Assembly: GCA_035499295.1 (NCBI GenBank) | Contig: DATJZG010000040.1 | Location: 1 to 64,000 of the forward strand | Length of the DNA stretch: 64,000 nucleotides | Direction: 5' to 3' | Source of the DNA: DATJZG01 sp035499295 | GTDB lineage: Bacteria > Myxococcota > Myxococcia > Myxococcales > Anaeromyxobacteraceae | Shown: positions 54,347 through 62,971 of the stretch, in pieces | Layout: the number at the start of each line of letters is the position of its first letter | Numbering within the stretch: the first letter of the stretch is position 1 | Program-made: the position numbers and the translations under genes | Notes under the pieces: model-generated | Databases searched by the model: none | Seen by the model: only the letters and a program-made list of their open reading frames with translations | Told to the model about the DNA's origin: nothing

Positions 54347-55288
54347 TCACTCGAGCATCTTCATCGCGGTGGCGAGGCTCCGGTGCATCCGGTTGAAGGC
54401 GGTCGCCAACACCGAGATCTCGTCGTGCCCGCGGATGGGCAGCTCCGGCATGTCCATCTGGCCCTTGCTGATGTCGTCTGCGCGCGCCGCGAGCAGGCTC
54501 ACCGGGCGGATGACGGCGAAGTAGAGAAGGGTGTCGAGCACCACGAGCGTGATGAGGCCGACGACGGCGAGCGACACGATCAGCTGCCGGAACGCGCGGT
54601 CCGCCTTCTGAATGGGGAGCGACGCCGGCACCGACACGATCTGGGCGGCGATCACGTCCCCCTCGGTCCAGCCGAACCCGTTGCCGCTGCCGTACACCTG
54701 CAACATCTCCGCCGGCGCTTCTCCCGGGGTCGAGTGGCACTGCAAGCAGGGCTTCGCCGCTCGCATGGGGCGCGCGAGGTACAGCGACCTCCCGAATGGC
54801 GTCATCCGCTCCCCGTCGAAGGGCGGCATGTCGGTATGGCTCTTGAACTTCTTGATGATGTCTTCCTCCCAGTCGACCGCCCGGTCCCGCGGGTTGGTGG
54901 GGTTGAGGGCGGCCTCCTTGTAGGCGTACTCGGGGTACTTCTTCCTCAGGTACCCGAACATCTCGGTGGCGGAGTAGGCCGGGACGGACTGGGGCCGGAA
55001 CACGCGCTTCGCCGTCCCGAACCCCTTGCGGGCGCAGATCTCCCGAAAGACGTCGTCCTGCGAGAGCTCTTGGCCGCGGGACTTCGAGGACTCCTCGAGA
55101 GCGGGCTTCACCTGTTCCTGCGTGTAGCTCCGCATGGCGAGCGCGGTGTCCATCATCAGTTCCGCCTGGTCGTGAACTTCCTCGCGGGCCGCCTTCTGCA
55201 GGAGATCGTCGAAGAGGTAGGCGGCGAGACCCAACCCAACGCCGAAGACGACGACGAAGATGAGGCTGAACTTCGCGAGCAGTCGCAT
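54347..55288 (-). CDS. Membrane sensor with heme-c-binding DUF3365 domain and HAMP domain
   Basis: A 313-aa protein with two transmembrane helices (about 6-27 and 232-256) enclosing a periplasmic domain of about 200 residues of the DUF3365/Tll0287 type. A CLQCH motif (Cys181, Cys184, His185) is a c-type heme attachment site. A HAMP domain (about 257-308) ends the protein; there is no kinase or methyl-accepting domain attached. It would sense redox, O2 or NO through the heme and pass the signal through the HAMP helix to a partner, perhaps one of the kinases on either side. Its stop is nine bases from the convergent FHA-kinase stop. Confidence 0.83.
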   Translation of the reverse strand: MRLLAKFSLIFVVVFGVGLGLAAYLFDDLLQKAAREEVHDQAELMMDTALAMRSYTQEQVKPALEESSKSRGQELSQDDVFREICARKGFGTAKRVFRPQSVPAYSATEMFGYLRKKYPEYAYKEAALNPTNPRDRAVDWEEDIIKKFKSHTDMPPFDGERMTPFGRSLYLARPMRAAKPCLQCHSTPGEAPAEMLQVYGSGNGFGWTEGDVIAAQIVSVPASLPIQKADRAFRQLIVSLAVVGLITLVVLDTLLYFAVIRPVSLLAARADDISKGQMDMPELPIRGHDEISVLATAFNRMHRSLATAMKMLE

Positions 55289-55430
55289 CGGACCCCCGGG
55301 GAGCGGGTGAGGCCATTTCCATAGCGGGGCGCGTCGGTCCGCCCATTGCCCCATCGGGGTGCAAGTGGATGCACCCGCAGCGGAATGGGGGGGCTGCCAA
55401 GGCGCCCTGGGGCCGCCAGCTGCCTCCGGC

Positions 55431-57008
55431 TTAGGGCGCGGAGTCAGCGCTCTCGAGGGAGTGGAGGAACGCCGCTCGATCCGGCTCGTTCGGGATCTCG
55501 CGGGCGAGGAGCGCGTACAGATCCTCCGGGCTCCGCGCCACGGCGGAGGCTCGCTTCACCACCACCCGCGCCACCGGCCCGATATGGGCGGCGAGGGCCT
55601 TGCGGGCCCTATCGAGGAGCGCCGGCTCCCAGACCACCGCCGTGGGGGGCCTGGGCTCGACCGGCGCCGGGGTGGCCCTCGCTGCGCCGAAGCCCTTCAG
55701 GAACTCCGTCCGGTCGTCCTCGGAAGGGATGAAAGTGGCGACGATCTCGCAGAGCTCCTCGGCGCTTGCCGCGGTGGCTCCGGCCTTCTTCACGAGAAAC
55801 GGCGCCACGGGCCCGAGGAAAGCGACGGCGCGGCGCTCGATGGTCTTCAGGACATCCGGGATGATCGCCGTCGTCGGCGTCGGCCGGCTGGCCTCGGGCG
55901 TGCCGCGCGGCGTCATGCGCTGCAGGGTCGATTGGGAGTCGGGAACCACCGGCCGGCCCGGCGTCTCTCGCGGCCTCCCGATGGGAGGCGACCGGCGCGG
56001 CAGCACGATCGTCGGCCCGCACTCCGCCGGATCGTCCGAAAGCGGTGGCGGCTGGACGGAGCAGCGCAGGAGCTCCTCGCGCATCGCCACGGCGCTCTGC
56101 GGCCGGTCCTCCCTTTGCGGAGAGAGCGCCCGGAGGACGAGTGCCTCGAGATCCGCAGAGACCGGCCCCGGGCGGAGCGCGCTCGGCGCCTTCGGGACCT
56201 CGGTCATCTGCTTCTGCGCGAGTTGAACCGGCGTGGCGGGGTCGAAGGGCAGCCTGCCCGTCAGCATCTCGTAGAGGACCACGCCGACGGCGTAGAGATC
56301 GCTGCGCGCGTCCAGGTCTCCGCCGGTGAGCTGCTCGGGGCTCATGTAGCCCGGGGTCCCGCACACGAGCCCGGCCCGCGTGAGGGTCGAGGCGGGCGCG
56401 CCCGCGATCTGAAGCTTGGCGATGCCGAAGTCGAGGACCTTCACGAAGTCCGCGGCGTCCCGCCGGGACTCGATCATGACGTTCTCGGGCTTCAGATCCC
56501 GGTGGAGGAGCTGGTTCGCGTGGGCCTCCGCGAAGGCCGACAATATCTGGGCCCCGATGTGGACAACGCGGTGCTCGCGCAGCGGCGACTCCTCCGCGAT
56601 CACGCGCGCCAGGCTTCTGCCGGAGACGTACTCCATCACCATGAAGAGCGTGCCGTCGTCGGTCTGACCGAAGTCCGTCACCGCCACCACGTTGGGGTGG
56701 CGCAGCTTGGACACCGCCCGCGCCTCCCGCTGGAAGCGCCCCACGACTCCCGGGTCGGAGAGCAGGCCCTGCTTCACGATCTTGACGGCGAACGGGGCGT
56801 CGAGGGCGATGTGGAGCGCCTTGTAGACCTGGCCCATCCCTCCGTCAGCGATCCTTTGCTGGATGAGGTACATCCCCTTCAGCGTCTGCCCGACGAAGCG
56901 ATCCGGGGCGCTCGAGTCCGCGGCTGCGGGCGCGAAGTTGGCACCGCAAAAGACGCAGAAGAGCGCCCCGGTGACCGCCTCGCGGTGACACTTCTCGCAG
57001 ACCGGCAT
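55431..57008 (-). CDS. Ser/Thr protein kinase with zinc ribbon and duplicated C-terminal repeat
   Basis: A 525-aa soluble kinase. A zinc ribbon at the very N-terminus has Cys4, 7, 18 and 21. The kinase domain (about 40-305) has ADGGMGQVYKA, the catalytic HRDLKPENV, DFGIAK and a GTPGYMSPEQ activation-loop end. The C-terminal part carries two copies of a roughly 45-residue unit (GPVAPFLVKKAGATAASAEE and GPVARVVVKRASAVARSPED lines) that are probably small helical interaction domains. It is divergent from the exporter operon. An A/T-rich TATATT lies 10-15 bases before the ATG, so the message may be nearly leaderless. Confidence 0.88.
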   Translation of the reverse strand: MPVCEKCHREAVTGALFCVFCGANFAPAAADSSAPDRFVGQTLKGMYLIQQRIADGGMGQVYKALHIALDAPFAVKIVKQGLLSDPGVVGRFQREARAVSKLRHPNVVAVTDFGQTDDGTLFMVMEYVSGRSLARVIAEESPLREHRVVHIGAQILSAFAEAHANQLLHRDLKPENVMIESRRDAADFVKVLDFGIAKLQIAGAPASTLTRAGLVCGTPGYMSPEQLTGGDLDARSDLYAVGVVLYEMLTGRLPFDPATPVQLAQKQMTEVPKAPSALRPGPVSADLEALVLRALSPQREDRPQSAVAMREELLRCSVQPPPLSDDPAECGPTIVLPRRSPPIGRPRETPGRPVVPDSQSTLQRMTPRGTPEASRPTPTTAIIPDVLKTIERRAVAFLGPVAPFLVKKAGATAASAEELCEIVATFIPSEDDRTEFLKGFGAARATPAPVEPRPPTAVVWEPALLDRARKALAAHIGPVARVVVKRASAVARSPEDLYALLAREIPNEPDRAAFLHSLESADSAP

Positions 57009-57350
57009 CGGCACTGGAATATAACGCTCGAAGATGCACGGCGCGGCCGAAGGGGCGCGCCTTTGCGCACCTGGCCGCTGCCCGGCGCGACGCCCTGGGG
57101 AAAGGGCCGGCGCGAGTCCGCCCCTGCCACCCGACAGCCCCTGGAGGGTAGCGTCAGGCGCCTTCCACGGTGAGTGGCGCGAGCCCCGCGTGGCCGACCG
57201 GAACCGGCGCTGGAGAAAAACCACTTACTTCGGGTGGCCGAGCCGCTCTCGTGACGCGACGCATCGCAAGGTCGCTTCCCATCGCCAAGGGGCGCGCGGC
57301 ATCCGGTCAGATCACCCCGGCCGCGCTGTCCATCTGCGCAGGAGGTCGAC
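57009..57350. other. Divergent promoter region between kinase and export operon
   Basis: 342 bp without a gene. It holds the export operon promoter motif near its right end (57306-57330), a GGAGAAAAACCACTTAC-like A-rich patch near 57213, and the TATATT element next to the kinase start at its left end. Confidence 0.5.
57306..57330 (+). promoter_or_regulatory. Locus promoter motif GTCAGAT-N14-TGTC before the export operon
   Basis: GTCAGAT at 57306-57312, 14 bases, TGTC at 57327-57330. The start codon of the HlyD gene is 20 bases downstream with AGGAGG (57340-57344 region) in between, so the leader is very short. This copy lies almost 7 kb from the precursor copy yet has identical core and spacing. 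Confidence 0.72.
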
Positions 57351-58796
57351 ATGCGCGGGGCCACGACGAGCAGCAAGGTAACCCTGGTGCTGGACCCCGA
57401 GGTGGTGAGGGCCCGGAAGCGGGAGGCCTTCCTCGAGACGCTGCGCCGCGCGTCGCACCTGGCCCCCGTGCGGGTCGCTTCGAAGACGACGGGCGCCGAG
57501 GGGCAGAGCCGAGCAGCCGACGCGGCCCCGCAGTCCCCGCGCCCGCGGGCACAGACCGAGTTGCTGTACGTGGTCGAGGAGCCGAAGCCGAAGGCCAGCA
57601 CCGGGCTCTTCCGGCGGGAGGCCATGCAGCATCGTCTCGCGTCCGAGGAGGGACGGGGGATCGTTCGCGTGTCCCCTCCGTGGACCTGGGTCCTCGTGTG
57701 GACGGTCGTCGCCGCGCTGGCGGTGGCGGTCGCGGCTTCGTTCGTCGGGGAGGTGGAGGTGACCGGGCGAGGGCGCGGCATCATTCGCCCCACCATGGGA
57801 GTGCGCCCGCTGACGAGCCAGCTCACCGGGACCGTGGCGCAGGTCGAGGCCCGGTCGGGCGAGCGGGTGAAGGCCAACGCCACCGTCCTCCGGGTCGAAT
57901 CCCCGAACGTCCAGGCCCAGCTCCTCGAGGCGGAGCGGCAGTACGAGGCGGTCCGGACCCAGTACTCGGGCATGGCGATCCAGCAGGACCGGCACTATGC
58001 CGAGCAGGTCGAGCACCTGAGAGCGCGCTCGAGGAGGCTGAGCGAACAGATCGAGAGCCTGAAGGGCTCGGCCGCCTACTACCAGCGCCGCCTGCAGGCC
58101 GATATGGACCTTCTCAAGAAGGGGCTCGTGAGCGAGATGGCAGTGGCAGAGTGGCGAGAGTCGCTGGCGCAGGCCCAGCGCCAGCTGAGCGGCGCCGAGC
58201 TCACGCTCGACCAGACCCGCCAGGAGCTCGCCTCCATGGAGGGCCGCCGTCAAGACGACCTCTGGCAGCGGCAGCAGGTGCTGAGCGCCGCGCAGAACAA
58301 GCGCGACTCGCTGAGCGTCGTCGCCCACCAGAGCCTGGTCGTGGCCCCCGAAGACGGCACCGTCGAGGCGCTGCTGGTGAGGGTGGGAGAGACCGTCCAG
58401 GCCGGGCAGGTGGTGGGCAAGCTCATCCCGCAGGGGTCGCCGATCGAGGTCGTGTCGTTCCTCGCCGAGCGGGACCGGGCCTTCGTCAAGGTCGGGGACG
58501 AGGTCCACCTCGAGCTCGACCAGCTGCCGCACGCGGAATACGGCACGCTCCGGGCGCGAGTGGTGCGCATTGGCGACGATCTCGCCTCCCCGGCCGAAGT
58601 GCACGACGCCCTCGGCGAGGAGCAGAAGCTGGACGGGCCGAGCTATCGCGTCGAGCTCGAGATCACCGACACCGGACCCGCCGACGCCGCCCAGGTGAAG
58701 CTGCGCACGGGCACGTTGATGAACGTTCGCTACACCCTGCGCCGGCAGAAGCTCGCCACGCTGTTGTTCAACCCCCTCGAGCGGTGGATGCGCTAG
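57351..58796 (+). CDS. HlyD-type membrane fusion protein of the peptide exporter
   Basis: A 481-aa periplasmic adaptor. A cytoplasmic N-terminal region of about 100 residues is unusually long; one transmembrane helix follows (about 107-130, WVLVWTVVAALAVAVAASFVG). The split lipoyl/barrel-sandwich domain begins at VTGRGRGIIRPTMG, a long coiled-coil hairpin spans about 180-310, and the second lipoyl half reads VVAPEDGTVEALLVRVGETVQAGQ. It links the inner-membrane ABC exporter to a TolC-type outer-membrane channel. AGGAGG site, strong promoter motif 20 bp upstream. One-base overlap with the ABC transporter gene. Confidence 0.92.
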   Translation: MRGATTSSKVTLVLDPEVVRARKREAFLETLRRASHLAPVRVASKTTGAEGQSRAADAAPQSPRPRAQTELLYVVEEPKPKASTGLFRREAMQHRLASEEGRGIVRVSPPWTWVLVWTVVAALAVAVAASFVGEVEVTGRGRGIIRPTMGVRPLTSQLTGTVAQVEARSGERVKANATVLRVESPNVQAQLLEAERQYEAVRTQYSGMAIQQDRHYAEQVEHLRARSRRLSEQIESLKGSAAYYQRRLQADMDLLKKGLVSEMAVAEWRESLAQAQRQLSGAELTLDQTRQELASMEGRRQDDLWQRQQVLSAAQNKRDSLSVVAHQSLVVAPEDGTVEALLVRVGETVQAGQVVGKLIPQGSPIEVVSFLAERDRAFVKVGDEVHLELDQLPHAEYGTLRARVVRIGDDLASPAEVHDALGEEQKLDGPSYRVELEITDTGPADAAQVKLRTGTLMNVRYTLRRQKLATLLFNPLERWMR

Positions 58797-60940
58797 TGGG
58801 CCTGTTTCGTCGCCGCGTCAGGTACGTGCCGCAGATCGAGATCACCGAGTGTGGAGCCGCCTGCCTCAGCATGGTCCTGGGGTTCTACGGGCACCACGCT
58901 CCGCTCTCCGAGGTTCGGCAGCGGTGTGGCGTCTCGCGAAACGGCGCCGACGCCGCGGCCATCGCACGGGCCGCCCGGCGATACGGGCTTTCCGTCGACG
59001 GGGTCCGGGTGGAGATGGACCAGCTCGACCAGCTGTCGCTCCCGGCCATCCTCCACTGGGACTTCGAGCACTTCGTGGTCCTGGAGCGTCTCACCCCGCG
59101 CCACGCCCACCTCGTCGACCCGGCCGCCGGGCGCAGGAGGATGGGGCTCGACGAGATGGGGCGCCACTTCACCGGCGTCGCCCTCGCTCTCGCGCCGACG
59201 CCTTCGCTTCGCCCTCGCCCCCGCACCCGCCCGAGCCTGGCACGCTACCGGGAGATCTTTCGCGAATCCCTCCCCAGCCTGCTGCAGGTCTTGCTCGCCT
59301 CCATCGGCCTGCAGGTGGTGGGACTCGTCTTCCCCGTCTCCACCAAGATCCTCCTCGACCGGGTCGTCGTGCCGCAGCAGCGGGCCTGGCTGTGGGGGCT
59401 GTGCTTCGCGCTCGCGGCCGCGGTCCTCGCCAAGGCCCTCCTCGCCCTGGTGCGGAGCTACGTCGTGCAGGGGCTGCGGAACGTCCTCGACCTCACCCTC
59501 ATGAACCGCTTCCTCCGGCACCTCCTGCACCTCCCGCTCGGCTTCTTCTCGCAGCGGGAGGCGGGCGACCTCGTGCAGCGCGTCTACAGTAACGCCACCA
59601 TCCAGAACCTTCTCAGCAGCCAGTCCATCTCGGCCCTCCTCGACGTCTTCCTGCTCCTCGGCTACTCGGGGTTGATGCTCGCCTTCGACCTCCGCCTCGG
59701 CCTCCTCATCCTCGGCTTCGGCCTGGTGCGGGTCGCTCTCCTCCTCGCCCTGCGCGAGCGCAACCAGCTCGCCATGGCGTCCGAGCTCACCGCCACCGGC
59801 CGGGAGTTCGGGGCGCTGCTGGAGGCGCTCACCGGCCTGGAGACGACGAAGGCGAGCGGCGCCGAGGGGCGCATGGTCCAGCGCTGGGCGCACCGCATGA
59901 CCGGCCGGGTGAACAGCGCGCTCGAGCGCCGGAAGCTCGGCATCTTCGCCGGCCACACCACGGTCCTCCTGCAGGGGCTCAGCACCGCGCTCGTGTTCCT
60001 GGTGGGCGGCGAGGAGGTGGTGGCGCAGCACATGACCATCGGCACCTTCGCCTCCTTCCTGGTGCTGCAGAACCTGTTCCTGTCGCCGCTCGAGTCACTC
60101 CTCGAGACCGTCGGGCAGCTCCAGTACCTGGGAAACCACCTCGACCGGCTGGACGACGTGCTCACCACCCCCCCCGAGCACTCCGGCCATCTCGACCCCG
60201 GTCGCCTGGCCGGGGGCATCGAGCTCCGGGACGTGAGCTTCACCTACTCGCCCACAGAGGCGCCCACGCTCCAGGACATCTCGGTGCGCATTGCGGCCGG
60301 CGAGAAGGTGGCCATCGTCGGCCCCTCCGGCGCCGGGAAGTCGACGCTCGCCCGACTGCTCCTGGGGATGCACCTGCCGTCGAGCGGAAGCATCTCGTTC
60401 GACGGTCGCGACCTCGCCAAGCTCGACCTGCGGAAGGTGAGGGTGCAGATGGGCGTCGTCCTCCAGGAGACCTTCCTCTTCGACGACAGCGTTCGCGCGA
60501 ACCTGAGTTTGAACGACGAGGAGATCCCGCTGGAGCGATTGCGGGCGGCAGCGAGGCTGGCCTGCGTGCACGACGTCATCGAGGCCATGCCGGAGGGGTA
60601 CGCGAGCCGGGTCGGGGAGAACGGGGCCGTCCTCTCCGGCGGCCAGCGCCAGCGCCTGAACCTCGCGCGCGCCCTGGCCCACGACCCCGCGGTGCTCTTG
60701 CTCGACGAGGCGACGAGCTCGCTCGATCTCGACACCGAGCGACAGGTCCACGCCAACCTGGCCGGCCTGGGCTGCACCCGGATCCTCATCGCCCACCGGC
60801 TGGCCACGGTCCGGGACGCCGATCGGATCCTGGTGCTGGACGGGGGGCGGATCGTCCAGGAGGGGACCTACGACGAGCTCGCCAGCCGAGAGGGTATCTT
60901 CCGCTCGCTCGTGCAGGCCAAGGAGTTTGCCCATGCCTAG
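58796..60940 (+). CDS. Peptidase-containing ABC transporter (C39 bacteriocin-processing exporter)
   Basis: A 714-aa PCAT. The N-terminal C39 cysteine protease (about 1-130) has the full catalytic set: Gln13, Cys19 in ITECGAACLSM, His in LHWDFEHFVVLE and Asp in HLVDPA. It should cut double-glycine leaders while the peptide is exported. A six-helix transmembrane domain (about 150-440) and a nucleotide-binding domain follow (Walker A VGPSGAGKST, signature LSGGQRQRLNLARAL, Walker B LLLDEATSSLD, H-loop IAHR). The GTG start shares one base with the HlyD stop. It is the obvious processing exporter for the precursor at 50251-50418. Confidence 0.95.
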   Translation: MGLFRRRVRYVPQIEITECGAACLSMVLGFYGHHAPLSEVRQRCGVSRNGADAAAIARAARRYGLSVDGVRVEMDQLDQLSLPAILHWDFEHFVVLERLTPRHAHLVDPAAGRRRMGLDEMGRHFTGVALALAPTPSLRPRPRTRPSLARYREIFRESLPSLLQVLLASIGLQVVGLVFPVSTKILLDRVVVPQQRAWLWGLCFALAAAVLAKALLALVRSYVVQGLRNVLDLTLMNRFLRHLLHLPLGFFSQREAGDLVQRVYSNATIQNLLSSQSISALLDVFLLLGYSGLMLAFDLRLGLLILGFGLVRVALLLALRERNQLAMASELTATGREFGALLEALTGLETTKASGAEGRMVQRWAHRMTGRVNSALERRKLGIFAGHTTVLLQGLSTALVFLVGGEEVVAQHMTIGTFASFLVLQNLFLSPLESLLETVGQLQYLGNHLDRLDDVLTTPPEHSGHLDPGRLAGGIELRDVSFTYSPTEAPTLQDISVRIAAGEKVAIVGPSGAGKSTLARLLLGMHLPSSGSISFDGRDLAKLDLRKVRVQMGVVLQETFLFDDSVRANLSLNDEEIPLERLRAAARLACVHDVIEAMPEGYASRVGENGAVLSGGQRQRLNLARALAHDPAVLLLDEATSSLDLDTERQVHANLAGLGCTRILIAHRLATVRDADRILVLDGGRIVQEGTYDELASREGIFRSLVQAKEFAHA

Positions 60941-62957
60941 GCTCGCCCCGGCCGCCGGCCGTCCTGCCGGGGCCGGCGAGAGGGAGGGCGTCCCTTCGCT
61001 TTCGTCGAGAGCGGCTTCCCCCGCGTGGAAGGGCTTCGGCGCCGTGGAGGCCATGTGGCGCCTGCTCCGGCTCCACGGGTACGAGGGAGGCCTGCAGGCC
61101 TTCCGCGAGGCGCACGACCCCGGCGGCTCCGGCGAGGCCCTGGTGGAGCCGCTCGCGAGGGTCGGCGTCCAGGCGCGGCCGGCGATCATCGAGGCCGACG
61201 AGCTCGCCTACCTCGACGCCCCCACGCTGCTCCAGCTCCGAGATGGGTCGTGGGTGGTGCTGCGGGAACGCGGCCGGGGCACGGCCCAGATCGAGGGCGC
61301 CGCGGGCCTCCGCACCGTCGCCCTGTCAGAGCTCGCGCCCGAGCTCTCCGGCTACGTCCTCGACGTCTCCCCGTCACTGCCCGGCGGGGAAGGGCTCTGG
61401 GCCCGTCTGAAGGTCCTGCTCCTCCACCACCGGCGCACGCTCGTTCTCCTGGCCGCGGCGAGCCTGCTGCTCCAGCTCCTGGGACTGGCGGTGCCCGAGA
61501 TCACGGGCGTCGTCATGAACCGGGCGCTGCCGGACCGCGCCCTCTCCACCCTGCGCCTCGTCGCCGTCGGCATCGTCCTGGTGGCCGCCTTCCAGGCCTG
61601 GATCGGATGGGTCCGGGAGAGGGTGCTGCTCTTCATCGTCACGCGGATGGAGGTGTCGAGCGAGCGCGGGCTCCTCGAGCACCTCTTGCGGCTTCCCTTC
61701 CCGGTTCTGGAGCGCATGACCCTCGGCGAGCGGCTGCAGGCCTTCACCGGCCTGAGCGGTGCGCGCGACGTGCTCGCCGAGCGTGTCCTGGCGGCGGTGC
61801 TCGACGGCGTCACCGCGGTGTGCTTCGTCATCGCCATGGCCGCCATGCTCCCGGCCGCGACCCTCTTCGTCATCGCGGTGGCCGCCGCCATGGCCGTCCT
61901 CGCCACCGCGGTGGCGAGCGCCCAGGCGCGCCACCAGGCGCGGGAGATCGAGGCCCAGGCGCGCGAGCGCGGATACCTCTCCGAGCTCGTGGCCGGCATC
62001 GCGACCGTGAAGGCCGCCGCGGCCGAGGAGCAGGGGCTCTCGCGCTGGCTCGAGCGCTTCCGCGGGGAGCAGGCCCATTCGCTGCGGCGGCAGCGCGCCG
62101 GCCTCTGGAGCGACGTGGGCCTCGACACCCTCAGGCAAGGGCTCTACGCGGCGCTGCTCATCTGGGGAGGGAGCCTCATCCTGGCCGGCAAGCTGCAAGC
62201 GGGCACGCTCATCGCCTTCGTCCAGCTGAGCGCGGGCTTCCTCGGGGCCGTCTTCGGGCTGGTCCGCGCCCGCCTCCTCTTCGCGCTGCTCCGGCCCCAG
62301 CTCGAGAAGACGCAGGAGGTGTTGAGGACCGCCCCCGAGAAGAGGAGCACCCGCCGGTCCGCCGGGGGTGCGCGCGCCGTGCCGGTGGTGATGGAGGACG
62401 TCTGGTTCCGCTACGGAGCGGAGCGCCCGTGGATCGCGAAGGGGTACTGCGCCCGCTTTGAGGCGGGCGCGAAGCAATTCATCACCGGGCCGTCCGGGTT
62501 CGGCAAGAGCACCCTCCTGCGCCTGCTCGCAGGCCTGTACCTCCCCGAGGAAGGCACCATCAGCATCGGGGGGACGAGCCCCCAGGCCGCCGTGAACGAC
62601 ATCCTCTACCTGCCCCAGTTCGTCCATCTCTTCAGCGGGTCGGTCCTCGAGAACCTGCGACTGCTGTCGGGCGGGGCCCCGGCCGAGAGGCTCTTCCACG
62701 CGGCGAAGCAGACCGGGCTCGACTCCCTGGTGGCGTCGCTGCCCATGAAGTACCAGACCCTCGTGGCGCCCGGAGGGAAGAGCCTCTCCGGCGGCCAGCG
62801 CCAGCTCATCGCGCTGACGGCGGCGGTGGCCTCCGATCGCAAGCTTCTTCTGCTGGACGAGGCGATGTCGAACATCGACCCCATCCGCGCCGCCGCCCTG
62901 TGGAAGCTCCTCGACACCGTCCCGGCGACCGTGATCGCGGCCCAACACGAGGGGTGA
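60933..62957 (+). CDS. Second ABC exporter with degenerate C39-like domain and short C-terminus
   Basis: A 674-aa transporter half of the NHLP/bacteriocin-export type. The first 150 residues resemble a C39 domain but lack the catalytic Cys, and the His position is lost in LLQLRDGSWVVLRER, so it can bind but not cleave. Transmembrane domain about 165-440. NBD: Walker A TGPSGFGKST, signature LSGGQRQLIALT, Walker B LLLLDEAMSNID, H-loop His in VIAAQHEG, after which the protein stops; the usual last 30-40 residues are missing. It overlaps the PCAT gene by eight bases, with AGGAG before its ATG. It may pair with the PCAT as a heterodimer or form its own exporter. Confidence 0.88.
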   Translation: MPRLAPAAGRPAGAGEREGVPSLSSRAASPAWKGFGAVEAMWRLLRLHGYEGGLQAFREAHDPGGSGEALVEPLARVGVQARPAIIEADELAYLDAPTLLQLRDGSWVVLRERGRGTAQIEGAAGLRTVALSELAPELSGYVLDVSPSLPGGEGLWARLKVLLLHHRRTLVLLAAASLLLQLLGLAVPEITGVVMNRALPDRALSTLRLVAVGIVLVAAFQAWIGWVRERVLLFIVTRMEVSSERGLLEHLLRLPFPVLERMTLGERLQAFTGLSGARDVLAERVLAAVLDGVTAVCFVIAMAAMLPAATLFVIAVAAAMAVLATAVASAQARHQAREIEAQARERGYLSELVAGIATVKAAAAEEQGLSRWLERFRGEQAHSLRRQRAGLWSDVGLDTLRQGLYAALLIWGGSLILAGKLQAGTLIAFVQLSAGFLGAVFGLVRARLLFALLRPQLEKTQEVLRTAPEKRSTRRSAGGARAVPVVMEDVWFRYGAERPWIAKGYCARFEAGAKQFITGPSGFGKSTLLRLLAGLYLPEEGTISIGGTSPQAAVNDILYLPQFVHLFSGSVLENLRLLSGGAPAERLFHAAKQTGLDSLVASLPMKYQTLVAPGGKSLSGGQRQLIALTAAVASDRKLLLLDEAMSNIDPIRAAALWKLLDTVPATVIAAQHEG

Positions 62958-62971
62958 GCGGGCTCCCGCGC

